64,000 bases of DNA from AP-15 sp963787425 (lineage in GTDB: Bacteria > Pseudomonadota > Alphaproteobacteria > ATCC43930 > CGMCC-115725): NCBI GenBank assembly GCA_963787425.1, contig CAWBCV010000020.1:62001-126000 (forward strand), in the 5' to 3' direction. The first letter of the stretch is position 1, and each line of letters opens with the position of its first letter. Both the position numbers and the translations under genes were made by a program. The notes beneath the pieces were generated by a model that saw nothing but the letters and a program-made list of their open reading frames with translations, was not told where the DNA came from and ran no database searches. This document shows, one piece after another, positions 41,682 to 53,088 of this stretch.

Positions 41682-43466
41682 ATGGGGGTTCGACGCTTTT
41701 TCCTAGTAATTGCGGTCGCGACGACGTTGGTGCCCGCTACGGCTGTCCGCGCCGATCTGAATTACCGGGCCGAGATTACCGGCGCGGAGGATGGCGATCT
41801 CGCCAATCTGATGGACAAGGTCTCCGAGCTGAAGATGCTCGAGGACAAACCGCCCGTATCTGAAGAGGCCTTGCGCCGGCGCGCCGACGGCGACCTCAGC
41901 CGGCTTGCCGATGCCGCGCACAGCCTCGGCTATTGGGACGCCGATTTCTCTTACGACGTAGACACCTCGGCCGAGACCGCGAAAGTGACCGTCACGGTCA
42001 AGCAAGGGCCGCTTTATCATGTCGCCTCCGTAAAGGTCCTGGGGCCTGACGAGCGGCCTCTACCCATCCCCGAGGACGGCAAAAAGCTGCCGCTCAAACC
42101 CGGCGATCCGGCGCGCACGGCCCCGGTTGTCGCAACCGACACGGCATTAGTGGCGGCGTTCGGCGACAGCGGTTATCCGTTTGCTAAAGTGGAGAATCGC
42201 CATGTCGAGATCGACCGCGGCACACAGACGATGGACGTGACTTACACGCTCGACCCTGGACCGGTCATGCGTTTTGGTCCGGTTATGATCTCGGGGCTCG
42301 AACGGCTCAATCCTGCCTATGTCGAGGGGCGTGTGCGCTGGCGGGGCGGCGAGATTTATGACGAGAGCAAGGTTGAAGAAACGCGCCGGAGACTGATCGA
42401 AACCGGGCTGTTCAGCACGGTGCAGATCACCCCCACAGCCGATCCCGAACATCCCGGAGAGGCGCGGATGACGATCGAAGCGACCGAGCGGGTGCACCGT
42501 ACGATCGGTGCCGGACTCGCCTACAACACCAGCCAAGGCTTCGGTGCCCGCGCTTTTTGGGAAAACCGCAACCTGTTCGGCAACGCCGAAAATTTACGGC
42601 TCTCCGCCGAGGTCGGCCAGCAAATCGACGCGTTCCGGGCGAATTTCCGCCGTCCCGATTTTTTGGCGATCGATCAGGACTTCCTGGCGACCGCCGAGAT
42701 CGCCAACGACACGCCGGTCGCCTATAATAGCCGGCGCGCGCTCGCCACGGCCGGGATCGAGCGCCGTCTCGACCGCTGGCTGACCGGCGGGCTCTCCCTC
42801 TTGGCTGAAAAAGCAAATGTCACCCAGCTGGCGAATGTCCCAGGGATGGGCACGCAGCGTTACGAGCTGGCCGGCCTGCCTGCCTATATCAAGCTCGACC
42901 AGACCGACAATCTGCTCAACCCGACAACCGGTTACCGCGCGCAGCTCAGCGTTACGCCGGCGCACACCTTCTCCGGCTCGCGTCTTACGTTCGCGACGAA
43001 CCTGCTTGCCGGCAGCACCTATTGGGCGCTGGGTGACGGAGCAACGGGCGGTCCTCGCCGGGAAACTGGCGCTCGGCTCGCTCGACGGCGCCCCGCTGTT
43101 TCAGCTGCCCGCCGACCAGCGCATTTATGCCGGCGGCGGCGGATCGATCCGTCCCTATGGTTGGCAACTGGCGGGACCGCTCGCCCCTAATAAAGACCCG
43201 ATCGGCGGGAGGTCGAGCCTGGTGCTCAACTTGGAAGCCCGTATCAAGATCACCGAAACGATCGGTATCGTTCCCTTTGTCGATGCCGGCAGCTATTACC
43301 AGAGCCCGGTGCCGCAGCTCGGCCGCACGCTGCTTTACGGCGTAGGCATGGGGCGCGCTATTACACCGCGTTCGGGCCGTTGCGGCTCGACCTGGCGACG
43401 CCGCTGCACAAGCGCAATGCCGACTCCCCAATCCAGGTCTATATCAGCCTCGGCCAGGCCTTCTGA
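41682..43466 (+). CDS. tamA: Outer-membrane translocation protein TamA (frameshifted)
   Basis: A BamA-like outer-membrane beta-barrel with N-terminal POTRA domains, partner of TamB in envelope lipid transport and autotransporter assembly. Signal peptide FFLVIAVATTLVPATAVRA. POTRA-like segments run to about residue 260, and the barrel follows (IGAGLAYNTSQGFGARAFWENRNLF). The frame breaks near 43035 (to TEQRAVLAGKLALGS) and near 43350, where one G is lost from a G-run. The end reads YYTAFGPLRLDLATPL and stops in Phe, as expected for an outer-membrane barrel. The stop overlaps tamB (TGATG). Length is about 594 residues. Confidence 0.88.
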
Positions 43467-46400
43467 TGCATAGCGCGGCAAAATTGCTTCGTCGGCTGGG
43501 CATTGTGCTCGGTGTGTTGGCGCTATCCTTGGTTGCTGTTTTTGCAGTCTTGCAGACGCAACTCGGAAAAGCCTGGCTGGCTCGAGAAATCGGGCAGACG
43601 CTGGGTGATCCCGATTTCACCATCGCAATGGACGGTCTCAAGGGATTTGTGCCGTTCAACATGACGGTCGAACGCATCGACATCGGCGATCGCGACGGCA
43701 CCTATCTCACCCTGCGTGACGCCGGCCTCGACATCTCGCCGTTGGCACTCCTGACCGGAAAGGCGCATATCCGGTTGTTGACGATCGCGGAGATCGATAT
43801 GGCGCGATCGAGCACCGCGCCGTCGACGACGCCTTTCATCGACTATCTCAGGGTGCCGCGGCTTCCGATACCCGTCGCCCTCGACCGGCTGTCGATCGGC
43901 AAGCTTGCGCTCGCACCGCCGGTGTTGGGCGAGAACATCGTCGCGACCGTCGAGGGAGGCGCCGAGTTGGCGGACGGCAAAGCGCATGTTGCGCTCGATC
44001 TGCACCGCATCGACAACTCGGCCGGGAACATCCTTTTGGCGATGGAAATCGCCGGGGATACCCCGGTGCTCAGCGTCAAACTCGATGCAGCCGAGCCCAC
44101 TGGCGTTCTACTCGACCGGCTGCTCGTCCGCACCGACCACCTGCCGCTTACGCTGTCGGTAAACGGCAGCGGACCGCTCGCGGATTGGCACGGCCGGGTG
44201 AATGCTTCGGCCGGCATGTCGGCCCATTTGGAGGCGGATCTGACGCTTTCCGCAGCGGATAAAACCATTCTCGGGATATCCGGCACAGCTGGGTTTTCCC
44301 CACTGCTCCCGATGGAGATCGCGCCGCTGATCGGCGACCGGGTCGCGCTCTCCATGGGCGCGAAATTTGGCGGCGGGATCGCCGTCGATTCGCTCTCCGT
44401 CGAGATCGCAGCGGGCACCTTGACGGGCAACTTCGCGATTGGTGGCCCGGAAAAAGCCGTTGCGGCGTATTTACGAGCCAATCTTCCGGACCTCTCGGCG
44501 CTTTCGGGCGTGCTCGGGCAGCCGCTCGGCGGCTCGGCTGCTCTCACGGTATCGGTGACCGGAACCGAGAGCCGGCCATCGCTCGAGCTGAATTTGTCGA
44601 GCGACGGAACCCGCCTCGCCTCCTCCGGAGCAGAGCACGTGGAGGCCAACATCAGGGCAAGCCCAATCGGCGCTCTCGACAATCCCGAAACGCGCATCGG
44701 CCTGGCGGCAACGGGCCGGATCCTCGGGCTGGGCGCACCCGAAGGGGTCGCGGTGCCTCCCGAGCTCGGGCGCGACATCGCTTGGTCTCTCGACGCCACC
44801 GCTGCTCGCGATGGACGCGCCATCGATCTGACCCGACTTTCCGCGGAGGGCGCCGGCGCTAGCCTTGCAGGCTCGGGGCGGATGACGGAAACGGGGGCGA
44901 TTGAGGGGCGCGCCGGTCTGACGATCTCCGATCTTCGCCCGTTTTCCGGCTTCGCCGGCCATCCGCTGGCCGGCTCGGTCGAGCTCGAAGCGGACGCCCA
45001 GCGCAACGGAGCCGCCGGTTTTACGGCGACGGTGGCCGGCTCGGCAAAAGAACTGAGGACCGGGGTCGCGGCCGCCGACGCGTTGCTGGGGGGCGAGGCA
45101 ACCATTGCCGGCGCAATCGAACGCGACGACGCCGATGTCTTGACCCTCGACCGGCTGGCCGTCACCGGGGCAGCCGTCAGTCTCTCCGGCGGCGCGCGGT
45201 TCTTTTCCGCATCGAACGAGTTGACCGGGGCGCTCGCTGTCGAGTTGCCGCATTTGAAGCCACTCGGAGCAGCATTCGGCACAGACGTGATGGGAGCGGT
45301 TTCCGCACAGCTCAAGTTCGCGGGACCACTCGAACATTTGCGGATCAACGCCGACATCGATGGCGCCGAGCTCGCCGCTGCCGGCGCCAAACTCGAGCGG
45401 CTGCGGCTCGCAGCGCAAGTTGCGGACTTCTCCGACCCAAAAGCGTCGGTCGACGGCACGTTCCGCACGTATGGGCTCGACGGAAAACTGGCGCTCGCCG
45501 TGGAGCTGAACAGGAATTCCGAGCTGGTGCTGCCGCATTTCCGGCTGGCTGCTGCGGACAGCACGATCGACGGCAGCCTTCGGCTCGCCCTCGACACTGG
45601 CCTGATGCGAGGTTCGGTCGCCGGCCGGTCGGCCGATCTCGCGCCTTGGTCCAAGCTCGCCGGTACGCCGCTCGGCGGGAGTCTGGAGTTCGGCGTCGGA
45701 TTGGACGCGCCCGGCGGGCAGCTGGTCGATATTTCGGCAAACGGGACCAAGCTCGCCGCCGGCACCGGATCTTCACGGATCGCGGCGGGCCGCCTCGCGG
45801 TGACGGCGCGTTTCGCCGATATATTGCGCACTCCCTCCGGGAGCGCGCGCCTGTCGCTGAGCACCGCCAGTTTCGGCGCGAGCGAGTTGGCCACGGCAAC
45901 CCTCAGCTTGGAGGCGCCGCGGCCGGGCCGCTTCGTGTTCCAGGGGGATGCCAAGGGCCAGCCGCTTACCGTCGCTCTGGCGGGGGACGGCGCGCTCGAA
46001 CCGGGCCGGGCCGACCTCCGCCTCAACCGGTTCGTCGGATCTTTGGGCGGCGAGCGCCTGATGATCGAGCAGCCCCTGACTCTGTCAAAACATGGCGCCG
46101 ATCTCGCCTTTTCCGGTCTCGCATTGAACTTTGGCGCGGGTCGGATCACCGGTAGCGGCGGGGTGCGGGGAGAACTCGGTGTCGCTCGCCTTGAATGTGG
46201 CCAATTTGCCGATCGCGTCGGCGGGGCGCCTCGCCGGCTACCACAACGTGCGCGGCACTCTGAACGCGGCCGCGACGCTCGGCGGAACCCTTCGCTCTCC
46301 GCAAGGCCGCATGTCGGTGAATGCCCGCGAACTCACCGTTGCCTCCTCCAAACATTCGCGGCTGAAGGGTTTGGGGCTCGCGGTCGACGGCAGTTGGAAT

Positions 46401-47861
46401 GGCAGAAACCTCGATGTCAAAGGACAGGTCACCGGGCTCGAGGGGGATCAAGTCGCGCTGACGGGCAATGTTCCGCTCTTGTTGACGCCCGCGCCGCTCG
46501 GGATTTCGGTGCCGCCCGACGGCCGGCTCGCGCTCCGGGTCCAGGGTGCCGGGCAGATCGAGCACCTGGCCGATCTGCTGCCATTGGGCGAGGACCGGGC
46601 CAGCGGTCACTTCGCGGCCGACGCCGCGGTGGGCGGCACGGTCGCATCGCCCGCTGCGAGGGGTAGTCTCAAGCTCTCCGACGGGCATTACGAGAATTTC
46701 GCAACCGGAGCAGTCCTGAACAACATGCAAGCCGAACTCGTCGGCGACCGCGACCGCTTCACGCTGACCTCGTTCTCGGCGGCGGACAGTGCGAGCGGAA
46801 GCCTGAAGGCGCAAGGCAACGTCGTGTTGAGCGGTCCCGCAGGCGCAACCGCCCAACTCTCCGCGACGCTCGCCAACTTCCGGGTCGCCGCACGCGACGA
46901 GGCGGTCGCGACGGCGAGCGGAACTGTCACGATTGCCGGCCCGCTGACGGCGCCCAAGGTCACCGCGCCGCTCACCGTCGATCGCGCCGACATCAACCTG
47001 CCGGAGAGCCTGCCGCCCAACGTGGTGGTGCTGAAGGTCGTCGAAAAAAACGGCAAAGGCGGCGAGGCAGCCCCTCCAGCCGCCGTAGCCGACACTCAAC
47101 CGGCGCTTCCCGCAGCCCTCGACATCGCTATCGACATGCCCGGCAACATCTTCGTGCGGGGGCATGGGCTGGAGAGCGAGTGGCGCGGCCGGCTGACGAT
47201 TACCGGGACGAGCGCCGCTCCGGTGATAGCCGGGACTCTGACGCAGATCCGCGGCAGCGTCGATTTGCTCGGGAAGACCTTCAACTTGACCCGAGGCACA
47301 ATCACCTTCGATGGCAGCCCGAAGCTCGACCCGGTGCTCGACATCATCGCGGAGGCGAGCGCAGCCGATATCACGGCACAAGTAAACATCGGGGGTTTTG
47401 CCTCGGCGCCGAAGATCACATTGTCGTCGACACCCTCCGTGCCGCAGGACGAGATCCTGGCGCGCGTCTTGTTCAACCGCGGGGTCGGCCAGATCTCGGC
47501 GGGAGAAGGGATCCAGCTCGCCGCGGCGGCTGGTGCCCTCGCGGGCGGCGGTCCTGGTGTCCTCGACCGCTTGCGCGGCGGCCTCGGGCTCGACTGGTTC
47601 AGGCTCGGCTCGGGCCCGAGCGGGCCGGCGAGCACGACCCTCAACCCGCGGGCAACGACCGGTTCTGCCACCGGCGGCACCGCGCTCAGCGCCGGGAAAT
47701 ACGTCGCGCCGGGGGTTTCGGTCGGTGTCAGCCAGGGGCTCTCGCCGCCGACCAGCAAGGTCACCGTGGAGATCGAGTTGCGCCCGCATTTGACTGTACA
47801 AGGCGAGGCCGGCCAATCCGGCAGCACCGGCATCGGCCTCAACTACAATTACGATTACTGA
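43466..47861 (+). CDS. tamB: Translocation/assembly module TamB (frameshifted)
   Basis: A very long periplasm-spanning AsmA-like protein of about 1464 residues, anchored by one N-terminal membrane helix (LGIVLGVLALSLVAVFAVL). Repetitive beta-strand AsmA-type sequence fills most of the length. The C-terminal domain (ITAQVNIGGFASAPKITLSS, then PSVPQDEILARVLFNRGVGQ) is the family signature and ends in a Tyr-rich LNYNYDY. The frame breaks near 46172, where one extra C separates GVRGE from NSVSLALNVANLP. TamA-TamB form a bridge for lipids and outer-membrane proteins. Confidence 0.93.
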
Positions 47862-47948
47862 CCGGTCACTCTTCGGTGATCGACGCTTGCCGAGCGGGCC
47901 TGAGGGCGGGAAATTGTTCCCGATGCGAGATTGGAGGGGAGGGACGCC

Positions 47949-48818
47949 ATGGACGGGCCGGAAATCGGATTGGAAGGATTTTCGACACGCACGCAATGGA
48001 GCCGGCGCGGGTTTGTCATGACGTCGCTGATTACCGGGTTTGCGCTGTCGATGCAGCCGGTCTCGGCTGAGACGATCACGACCGACGCGAACGGCTTGGA
48101 TGCCGGCGAGGTCAAGGTTCCGGTTGCCGATGGATCGATCCCGGCCTATCGCGCGATGCCGGCGCAGGGCGGGCCGTTCCCGACCGTACTGGTGGTGCAG
48201 GAGGTCTTTGGCGTGCACGAGCACATCAAGGACATCTGCCGCCGGTTGGCCAAGGCGGGCTATTACGCGATCGCCCCGGAGCTCTACGCGAGGCAAGGAA
48301 ACCCGGCGGAGATCAGCGACATTCAAGAGCTGATCCAGAAGATCGTCGTCAAGGTCCCGACCGATCAGGTGATGTCCGATCTTGACGCGGCAGTCGCCTA
48401 CGCCAAGTCATCGGGCAAGGCCAATTCGACGAAGCTCGGGGTGACTGGCTTCTGCTGGGGCGGCTGGGCGACTTGGATGTATGCCGCACACAACCCGGAT
48501 CTAAAGGCTGCGGTCGCGTGGTACGGATCCGACCGCAAGCCGAGCGAGGTGACGCCAAAGAATCCGCTCGACATCGCCGCCGACGTGAAATGCCCGGTCC
48601 TCGCCCTCTATGGCGGCGCCGATCAGAGCATCCCGCAAGAGACGATCGAAAAGCGCCAGGCCGCGTGCAAGACGGCTGGCAAAACCTGTGAATTCGCGGT
48701 CTACCCCGATGCCCCGCACGGCTTCAACGCCGACTATCGCCCGAGCTATCGCGCCGACGCCGCCAAGGACGGCTGGGCGAGAATGCTGGCCTGGTTCAAG
48801 GACCACGGGGCCGCGTAG
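47949..48818 (+). CDS. Dienelactone hydrolase family protein, Tat-exported
   Basis: A 289-residue hydrolase. The N-terminus has a twin-arginine-like signal (QWSRRGFVMTSLITGFALSM). The nucleophile is Cys in TGFCWGGWATW. The acid loop is LYGGADQSIPQ and the His lies in YPDAPHGFNADYRPSY. This matches the dienelactone hydrolase family, which hydrolyses lactones in aromatic degradation. The start at 47949 is the second Met, as the first 6 codons are not needed. It is probably periplasmic. Confidence 0.9.
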   Translation: MDGPEIGLEGFSTRTQWSRRGFVMTSLITGFALSMQPVSAETITTDANGLDAGEVKVPVADGSIPAYRAMPAQGGPFPTVLVVQEVFGVHEHIKDICRRLAKAGYYAIAPELYARQGNPAEISDIQELIQKIVVKVPTDQVMSDLDAAVAYAKSSGKANSTKLGVTGFCWGGWATWMYAAHNPDLKAAVAWYGSDRKPSEVTPKNPLDIAADVKCPVLALYGGADQSIPQETIEKRQAACKTAGKTCEFAVYPDAPHGFNADYRPSYRADAAKDGWARMLAWFKDHGAA

Positions 48819-49035
48819 GCGGGGAGCCCACCAGGCCGCTCACTGGGGTTGGCTGTGGGGCAGTGCCGTCAAGAATTTCGGACCGTGTGGACCTTGGCAC
48901 TCTTCGTCGGGCGGGGCTGAATGATCCTTGACAAACGGTCGGGTAGCAACCACCGTTTTAGCGTGCTGTAGGGCGCAACGACCTTCGGGCCGGACGGGCC
49001 ATGCCCGCCTACGTATCGTCAACCGTATGCGCCCA

Positions 49036-49674
49036 ATGCCCAATCTTGAAAACCTGAAAAAGCAAGCGAAGCTGTATCTACGCTGGCATCGTGACGGGTA
49101 TTACCCGGTTGCGGCGCGAATTAGAGCAGTGCTGCCGAGCTATCGCCAGTTGAGCGACCGGGAAGTGCTCGCCCACAGCTTCAGGCTGTCCGACGCGCAG
49201 GAACTGATTGCAAGAAAGGCCGGGTTCGAGAGCTGGGAGGCGCTCCGCAAGGGAATGCAAACCATGACGCACATACAAGCTCAAACCTTTTCTAAGCCAG
49301 TACTTCTAGCTGCCGAGCCCCAACTCTTCGTCGCTGATATTGTGGCCTCCTGCGAGTTTTACACAAAGAAACTCGGGTTCTCGGTGGCCTTTAGCTACGG
49401 CGATCCACCGTTCTATGGACAGGTATTCCGCGACGGCGCGCGGTTGAATCTCCGCTGCCTCGACAAGCCGGGGCTCGATCCAGAGATTCGGGACAGCGAG
49501 CAGCTTCTTTCGGCATCGATCACACTCGATGATGCAAAACCACTCTTCCTTGAATATCAGGCCGCCGGCGTCCTGTTCGCGCAGCCGCTCAAGACGGAAC
49601 CCTGGGGGGCTCGGACGTTCATCGTGCGTGACCCGGACGGCAATCTGATCCTGTTTGCAGGGCGAGGAGAGTAG
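49036..49674 (+). CDS. VOC (glyoxalase superfamily) protein with N-terminal helical domain
   Basis: A 212-residue protein. Residues 1-70 (NLENLKKQAKLYLRWHRDGY, then GFESWEALRKG) are a helical segment seen in front of ankyrin-like and glyoxalase-type proteins. Residues 85-212 are a VOC fold (LFVADIVASCEFYTKKLGFS, ending FIVRDPDGNLILFAG). It could be a bleomycin-resistance-like or dioxygenase-like protein. Metal ligands are not certain. Several Mets upstream in frame exist (49027). Confidence 0.8.
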   Translation: MPNLENLKKQAKLYLRWHRDGYYPVAARIRAVLPSYRQLSDREVLAHSFRLSDAQELIARKAGFESWEALRKGMQTMTHIQAQTFSKPVLLAAEPQLFVADIVASCEFYTKKLGFSVAFSYGDPPFYGQVFRDGARLNLRCLDKPGLDPEIRDSEQLLSASITLDDAKPLFLEYQAAGVLFAQPLKTEPWGARTFIVRDPDGNLILFAGRGE

Positions 49675-49801
49675 CCGGACCTTCGGGGGCCTGGAGCCGG
49701 CCGTCCAGGAAAGGGGCCGCCTCAGTGGCGGTCCCCGACCGGCTAACTAAGGCCCTTCGCGGAAAACTCAAGAATTCTGCACCAATCGTTTTAGCGGGGA
49801 A

Positions 49802-50432
49802 TTAGGCTCGTGACCGAGCGAGCCAGACTGTGCGACCACCCCCCGTCTCCCAATCTTCAACGGCATGGATGAGAACGTCGAACCCCGATCGGGTCAGAAG
49901 TGCCTCATACTCTGCCGCGTCCAAAACTGGCGTGGTAAACTGGGTCCCCTCGATAACAGCCCATTCTCTCGCCGTGGGAAGGCCCTGTGTTGAACATTAA
50001 AGACGCGCGCCAAGCGGCGTGCGCAGAGAAGACATCAAACATGCCTCGCTGGTCGTCGTGCTTAAGATGAAAAAAACTGTCCCAGGCAAGCACGCCATCG
50101 AATTTCCGGTTGAGCGACAGTGATCGCATATCCGTAACAATCCATTCCTGATCAGGCATGCGATCCCGACAGAGAGAGACAAGGGTCGGCGAGGTATCAA
50201 CGCCAGTGATGCGAAGCCCGCACTCAATCATATGGAATGCGACGGGTGATCCTGCTCCACAGCCCAAGTCAAGAACTGACGCGCCCTTTGGCAGAGAGCC
50301 GATAAAGCGATCATGCCACGGCTTGTCATTCCACCCGCTGGCGCGCCGATCGGCGTCCCAATCACTGGCATGACGTTCATAATGGCCGATGATGCGGCCA
50401 GCTAATTCAGTCGATTTATAGCGTTCGTCCAT
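49802..50432 (-). CDS. Class I SAM-dependent methyltransferase (frameshifted)
   Basis: A methyltransferase of about 209 residues. SAM-binding motif I is SVLDLGCGAGSPVAFHMIECGL, followed by GVDTSPTLVSLCRD and WDSFFHLKHDDQR. The frame ends early at 49905 after YHASFGRGRV. One extra T in a TTTT run near 49924 explains this, since the next frame reads SLDAAEYEALLTRSGFDVLI and stops at 49802. The start at 50432 has a GGAG site upstream. The methyl acceptor is unknown. Confidence 0.8.
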
Positions 50433-50531
50433 TGGCACTCCGGGCTCCGCGCCTAGAAAGTAGCCCATTCGAAGGCATTCAACCGCCCCCCGCACTACCG
50501 CTTTGTCGATGCGCGGCCCAAAAACAATTAC

Positions 50532-50561
50532 GTCGAGATCCTAAAAGTCGAGGTCCTAAAA
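50532..50561. repeat. 15-bp tandem repeat, one mismatch
   Basis: GTCGAGATCCTAAAA at 50532-50546 is followed directly by GTCGAGGTCCTAAAA at 50547-50561. The pair lies in the divergent gap between the methyltransferase and the universal stress protein gene. It may be an operator or a recent slip duplication. Confidence 0.5.
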
Positions 50562-50662
50562 CCGAGCTGCGTCGCATATTGGCCCAGCCGGCGAACGGGG
50601 ACGGTCGAGAGGCACTTTGCGCGATCCTGACGTTTGCGCTTTGAACGTGTCGTGAGGCAAAA

Positions 50663-51552
50663 ATGGCCCTGAAGGACATCCTGGTCGGCGTCGATCCCAG
50701 CACTGCCGGGAAAGGCCGGCTCAAACTCGCCCTCAACTTGGTACGAGCGCACCAGGCGCACATCACCGCTTGTTACATCATGCGAGAGAAGCAGGCTGGG
50801 CCCGGCCCAATTTTGCCGGGCGTGCGGTTCAATCCCGGCCCTGGCGTTCCTGTCTCACCCGAAGCGAGCGCCGCGGCTGGCGACCCCCTTTCCACCCCCG
50901 TTCTGCCGGCATCGCGCGAGGCCGAGCGCGCCGAGCAGGTCGAAGAGCTCTTCAGGACGGAGCTGCGGGCCCATGAGCTCGGCGGCGAATGGCACCTCCT
51001 GTCGCCGGGCGAGACCGCGATCTTCATCGATCTTGCGAAGTCTTTCGATCTGACCATCCTGGGCCAGCTGTCGCCGGAAATCCGGTCGACCGGATTCGCC
51101 CGGACGAAATCGTCATTGCGACGGGCCGGCCGGTTCTGGTCGTCCCGTATGCCGGCAGTTTCGATACGGTCGGCAGGCGCGTGCTCGTCGCGTGGGACGG
51201 GACACGGGAGGCCACGCGGGCAGCAAACGACGCACTTCCGCTGCTCGAAAACGCCGACGCAGTCACGGTGATATTTGTCAGCGCGCGCCAGACGGCCCTG
51301 GCGGAGCACCACCCCTCGGTCGAGCGGATGGTCCATCACCTGCAGCGGCACGGCATCCCGGTCCAAACCGAGGAAACCTTGCAGGCTGACTTCCGGATTT
51401 CGGACGTTCTGCTCTCCCGCGCCGCTGATCTCGCCATCGACCTGCTGGTCGCCGGCGCATATCACCATTCACAGCTGCGCGAAGCGTTGGTCGGTGGCGT
51501 CAGCCGCGAGCTCCTCGATCATATGACGGTACCGGTGCTGATGTCCCACTAG
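50663..51552 (+). CDS. Universal stress protein, tandem UspA domains (frameshifted)
   Basis: A two-domain Usp protein of about 296 residues. Domain 1 begins MALKDILVGVDPSTAGKGRL and runs to FDLTILGQLSPE. The frame breaks near 51084, and domain 2 continues as RIRPDEIVIATGRPVLVVPYAG, ending SRELLDHMTVPVLMSH. GVSRELLDHMTVPVL is the usual ATP-binding region, but its G-2x-G-9x-G(S/T) motif is incomplete. The role is stress survival, with no obvious operon partner. Confidence 0.85.
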
Positions 51553-51634
51553 CCCGGGGCCGCCCGAGTGGGGTGTCCTTGCCGGCACCGCCGGTGCAGC
51601 GTATCGTGATTTGCGCGATACGGAAGGAACCGAC

Positions 51635-52087
51635 ATGCCGCTGCCGCAAGACATCAGACCCGCCTTTCAGAATATCCAGGATACGCTCGTGCGCTCCGAA
51701 GCGCCGTGGATCGAGCAGACGCCGCTGTCGTCCGTGAAGGTGCTGTGGGTCGGCGATGAGACCGGGACCTGGGCCTCGCTCCATCATTGGAAGAAGGGCT
51801 ATGTCGCACCGCCCCACAAACATCTCGCGGGTGCTCACGCCTTTATCATTTCGGGCAAGCTTCAGGTCAGAAACGGCGTCTTGAATGCGGGCGACTATGT
51901 CTATGAGCCCTCGGGCATTCTGCACGACGCAACGACTGCCCTCGAAGACACGACCTACCTCTTCATCTGCAATGGCGCAGTGCTATTCTTCGACGAGAAC
52001 GGCTTTACGCGCTACACGAACTGGGAGGTGATGGAGAAGCTGCGTTCGCAGCCAGCGACGGAGGTACAGGCGCAGGCCGCGGAATAA
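51635..52087 (+). CDS. Cupin, 2,4'-dihydroxyacetophenone dioxygenase-like
   Basis: A 150-residue single-domain cupin. WASLHHWKKGYVAPPHKHLAGAHAFIISG carries the metal-binding His residues, and VYEPSGILHDATTALED the second motif. The pattern matches a family often named for 2,4'-dihydroxyacetophenone dioxygenase. The start at 51635 is the internal ATG following GGAAGGA. It is 5 bp from the next gene, so cotranscribed with the oxidoreductase and enolase-like genes. Confidence 0.8.
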   Translation: MPLPQDIRPAFQNIQDTLVRSEAPWIEQTPLSSVKVLWVGDETGTWASLHHWKKGYVAPPHKHLAGAHAFIISGKLQVRNGVLNAGDYVYEPSGILHDATTALEDTTYLFICNGAVLFFDENGFTRYTNWEVMEKLRSQPATEVQAQAAE

Positions 52088-52092
52088 CGCAA

Positions 52093-53068
52093 ATGAGGGC
52101 AGTCGTTTGCGAGGCGTTTGGCGGGCCGGAGGTATTGGCGTTGCGGGAGGTGCCCGACCCGCCGCCGCCCGGCCCCGGAGAGCTGCAGGTTCGCATCGAG
52201 GCGCGCGGCGTCCAGTACGTCGACGTGCTGATGCTCGCCGGAAAATACCAGTTCCGTCCCGAGCCGCCCTTCATCCCGGGCAGCGAGGCCGCGGGTGAGG
52301 TCCTCGCCGTCGGGTCTGACGTCGTCGGCTTCAGGCCGGGTGATCGGGTTATGAGCCGGCATCGGCTCGGCGCCTTCGCGCAATTCGGTAATTCGAAGGC
52401 CGAGGACTGCGACCAGATCCCTTCGGCGATGAGCCTCGAAGAGGCCGCGGTGTTTCGGAACGTTTATCACACCGCGTACCACGCGCTGATCCAGCGCGGC
52501 CGGCTCAAAGCAGGCGAGTGGGTCCTGATCCACGGCGCAGCGGGCGGCATCGGTCTTCCAGCGATCCAGATCGCAAAGCTCTACAGAGCTCATGTCATAG
52601 CCACAGCCAGCACTGAGGAAAAACGCGCGGTTTGCCTCGAAGAAGGCGCAGATCATGCGATCGACTACCAGGGCGGCTTCCGCGACAAGGTGATGGACCT
52701 GACGGGTGGACGCGGCGTCGACATCGTTTACGACCCGGTCAACGGCCCGACTTTCGAAGAGTTCATCGCGCTGCCTCGCCTGGGGCGGGCGCATCCTGAT
52801 CCTCGGGTTTCTCGGCGGCGCCCCGGCGCTAGCTCGTACCAATTACCTTCTGATCAAGGGGATCGAGGCGATCGGGGTGCGCATCGGCGGGCTCAGCGAC
52901 GCCCACCCCGAGATCGCCGCCGCCAACGTCAGGACGCTGGTCGAACTCGCCGGGCAAGGCAAGCTCAAGCCACTCATCTGGCGCCGCTTTCCGCTGGAAG
53001 CGGCGGCGGAGGCGATACAGGCCCTGATCGACCGCAAGGTGATCGGCAAGGCCGTGCTGGTCGGCTGA
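52093..53068 (+). CDS. Zinc-type alcohol dehydrogenase/quinone oxidoreductase (frameshifted)
   Basis: An MDR-family NADPH:quinone oxidoreductase-like enzyme of about 325 residues. MRAVVCEAFGGPEVLALREVPDPPPPGPGEL is the usual start. PPFIPGSEAAGEV and HGAAGGIGLPAIQIAKLY (NADP-binding) follow. The frame breaks near 52772 with one extra base, and continues CLAWGGRILILGFLGG. The end reads ALIDRKVIGKAVLVG. No zinc ligand set is visible, so it is the QOR type. It stands between the cupin and the enolase-superfamily gene. Confidence 0.85.
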
Positions 53069-53088
53069 AGGCACCCAGGAGCCCTAGA

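Noticed and set aside
43843..46149. Minus-strand frame of 768 residues
   Set aside because: It is antisense to tamB, Ser/Pro/Arg-rich, and reflects GC codon bias.
46146..48326. Minus-strand frame of 726 residues
   Set aside because: It is antisense to tamB and the dienelactone hydrolase and has no coherent domains.
49675..49801. Terminator-like hairpin (GGGGCCGCC ... GGCGGTCCCC) after the VOC gene
   Set aside because: The arms are imperfect with a bulge, and no T-run follows, so it is not reported as a terminator.
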